From assembly GCA_910585625.1 (NCBI GenBank), contig CAJUFQ010000001.1, positions 1-64,000 of the forward strand: a stretch of 64,000 nt of DNA, written 5' to 3'. This DNA comes from an uncultured Lachnospiraceae bacterium (lineage in GTDB: Bacteria > Bacillota > Clostridia > Lachnospirales > Lachnospiraceae). A model generated the notes under the pieces. That model saw only the letters and a list, made by a program, of their open reading frames with translations, was not told where the DNA came from and did not search any database. A program made the translations under genes and the position numbers. This document shows, in pieces, positions 62,929 through 64,000 of the stretch (positions are counted from its first letter, which is position 1; each line of letters opens with the position of its first letter).

Positions 62929-63807
62929 ATGCAGGGTAAAATCATAAAAGGGATTGCCGGTTTCTACTACGTACATGTGCCAGGATCCGGGGTCTATGAG
63001 TGTAAGCCGAAAGGGATTTTCCGCAAAGAAAAGATAAAGCCGCTTGTGGGGGATAATGTTGAGCTGGAACTGCTCGACGCCAGGGATAAGACTGGGAACA
63101 TTACGGAAGTCATGGACAGGAAGAATGAGCTGGTCCGCCCGGCGGTGGCTAATGTCGACCAGGCGTTGGTAATATTTGCCGCAGATAAGCCGAAGCCGAA
63201 CTTCAACCTTTTGGATCGTTTTCTCATCACGATGGAACAACGCCAGGTAGAGACGGTAATCTGCTTTAATAAGCATGACCTCGTACCAGAAGAGGAAGCC
63301 CAAAAGCTGCGGGCGATATATGAGCCGTGCGGTTACCAGGTTCTCACGGCCAGCGCCAAAGAGGGCAGAGGCTTAGAGGATATCCGCCAGGCCCTGCAGG
63401 GCAAGACGACGACAGTGGCAGGGCCCTCGGGAGTGGGAAAGTCATCCCTGATTAATCTGGTTTCCCCGGAAGCCGACATGGAGACCGGGGGGCTGAGCGA
63501 GAAAATCGGCAGGGGCAGACATACGACGCGCCATTCTCAGCTTCTGTATATTGAGGAGGGAACATATATCGTGGATACGCCTGGGTTCAGCTCTCTGTAC
63601 CTCACGGGAATGGAGCAGGAGGAGCTGAGACATTATTTCCGGGAATTTGAGGCTTATGGGCAGCGCTGCCGCTTCCAAGGCTGCAGCCATACCCATGAGC
63701 CGGACTGTGGGGTAAAAGCGGCCCTTGCGGAGGGGAAAGTCAGCTCCATGCGCTACGAAAATTATGTAATGCTTTACGAGGAACTGAAAAATGTCAGGAA
63801 ATATTAA
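62929..63807 (+). CDS. rsgA: Ribosome small subunit-dependent GTPase A
   Basis: A 292-residue circularly permuted GTPase that matures 30S subunits. The ATG at 62929 follows CAGGG; the in-frame TTG at 62911 overlaps prkC. An OB-like N-terminus precedes G4 (FNKHDL), then G1 (GPSGVGKSSLIN) and G3 (DTPGF). The zinc knuckle is CRFQGCSHTHEPDCGV. It begins 14 bases after prkC. Confidence 0.96.
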   Translation: MQGKIIKGIAGFYYVHVPGSGVYECKPKGIFRKEKIKPLVGDNVELELLDARDKTGNITEVMDRKNELVRPAVANVDQALVIFAADKPKPNFNLLDRFLITMEQRQVETVICFNKHDLVPEEEAQKLRAIYEPCGYQVLTASAKEGRGLEDIRQALQGKTTTVAGPSGVGKSSLINLVSPEADMETGGLSEKIGRGRHTTRHSQLLYIEEGTYIVDTPGFSSLYLTGMEQEELRHYFREFEAYGQRCRFQGCSHTHEPDCGVKAALAEGKVSSMRYENYVMLYEELKNVRKY

Positions 63808-63821
63808 GAAGGAGGAGGAAC

Positions 63822-64000
63822 ATGAACTGTTTATCACCATCAATATTGGCAGCGGATATTTCCTGCCTGGGGGAACAAATTAAAATGATTGATGAGGCTG
63901 GCGCCCAATACGTGCATATTGATATCATGGATGGGCATTTTGTGCCCACGCTTTCTTTCGGGACGCCGGTCATTCGCTCTATCCGGGGCATGACGGATCG
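63822..64000 (+). CDS. rpe: Ribulose-phosphate 3-epimerase, partial at window edge
   Basis: The first 59 codons of a TIM-barrel epimerase of the pentose phosphate pathway. It starts after GGAGGAGGAA with MNCLSPSILAADIS and has the metal-binding VHIDIMDGHFVP block, which is diagnostic. The right end lies outside the window. It follows rsgA by 14 bases, a common order. Confidence 0.95.
   Translation, partial: MNCLSPSILAADISCLGEQIKMIDEAGAQYVHIDIMDGHFVPTLSFGTPVIRSIRGMTD

Noticed and set aside
1..64000. tRNA, rRNA or riboswitch genes
   Set aside because: The intergenic regions were read on both strands; no cloverleaf, rRNA or known riboswitch core was recognised, though an undetected small RNA cannot be excluded.

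Overview
The window looks like a chromosomal segment of an anaerobic, spore-forming Clostridia member, most likely Lachnospiraceae. The evidence is SpoIIM, an NfnAB/FprA redox block, a Gram-positive LexA box on recA, strong AGGAGG ribosome binding sites, a MurE with the meso-DAP-type DNPR motif, arrays of LRR_5 (BspA-like) secreted proteins, and compact palindromic intergenic repeats. No rRNA, tRNA, CRISPR array, transposase gene or phage gene was recognised.

Layout. 1-12.7 kb: five co-directional secreted protein genes (giant LRR_5/GLUG/Fn3 protein, a repeat protein broken by an in-frame TAA, a small exported protein, an LRR_5 protein, an LRR_5-CAP fusion). 13.2-17.4 kb: deoB, a MATE exporter, prfC with a TTG start. 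17.5-21.5 kb: a hybrid histidine kinase and a partner response regulator. 21.7-24.7 kb (minus strand): a PdaA-like polysaccharide deacetylase and a KdpDE-like two-component pair without kdpABC. 24.9-31.1 kb: trxA, recA-recX, rny, a Nudix ADP-ribose pyrophosphatase, spoIIM and a truncated XerD-like recombinase. 31.2-33.2 kb (minus): aroE and a DAHP synthase. 33.4-36.9 kb: nfnA-nfnB-fprA. 37.0-39.3 kb: ECF sigma factor, zinc-finger anti-sigma factor and two small membrane proteins. 39.5-47.9 kb: a Cys-rich small protein, then an unusual three-gene unit. 48.1-51.1 kb: an alanine/sodium symporter and three small membrane proteins (DUF2752, two DUF4234). 51.2-51.5 kb: nested palindromic repeats. 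51.5-64 kb: murE, then priA-def-fmt-metallopeptidase-rsmB-rlmN-prpC-prkC-rsgA-rpe, a classic Firmicutes translation and cell-wall signalling cluster that runs off the right edge.

The best candidate for an undescribed system is 39851-47940. A 2,096-residue protein combines a GHKL-like N-box, a phosphoribosyltransferase-like motif bracketed by CxxC pairs and long unassigned helical stretches. It is followed without gaps by a receiver-like protein that lacks the usual conserved lysine and by a long DUF2971 protein. The arrangement suggests a rewired two-component architecture coupled to a nucleotide-binding module and a candidate effector, possibly for defence or stress; that role is inference only.

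Other points of note are a XerD homologue lacking catalytic residues and the C-terminus, the in-frame stop in the PPC-type repeat protein, exact tandem duplications inside the anti-sigma factor and RsmB genes, and at least three families of palindromic intergenic repeats, one nested inside another.
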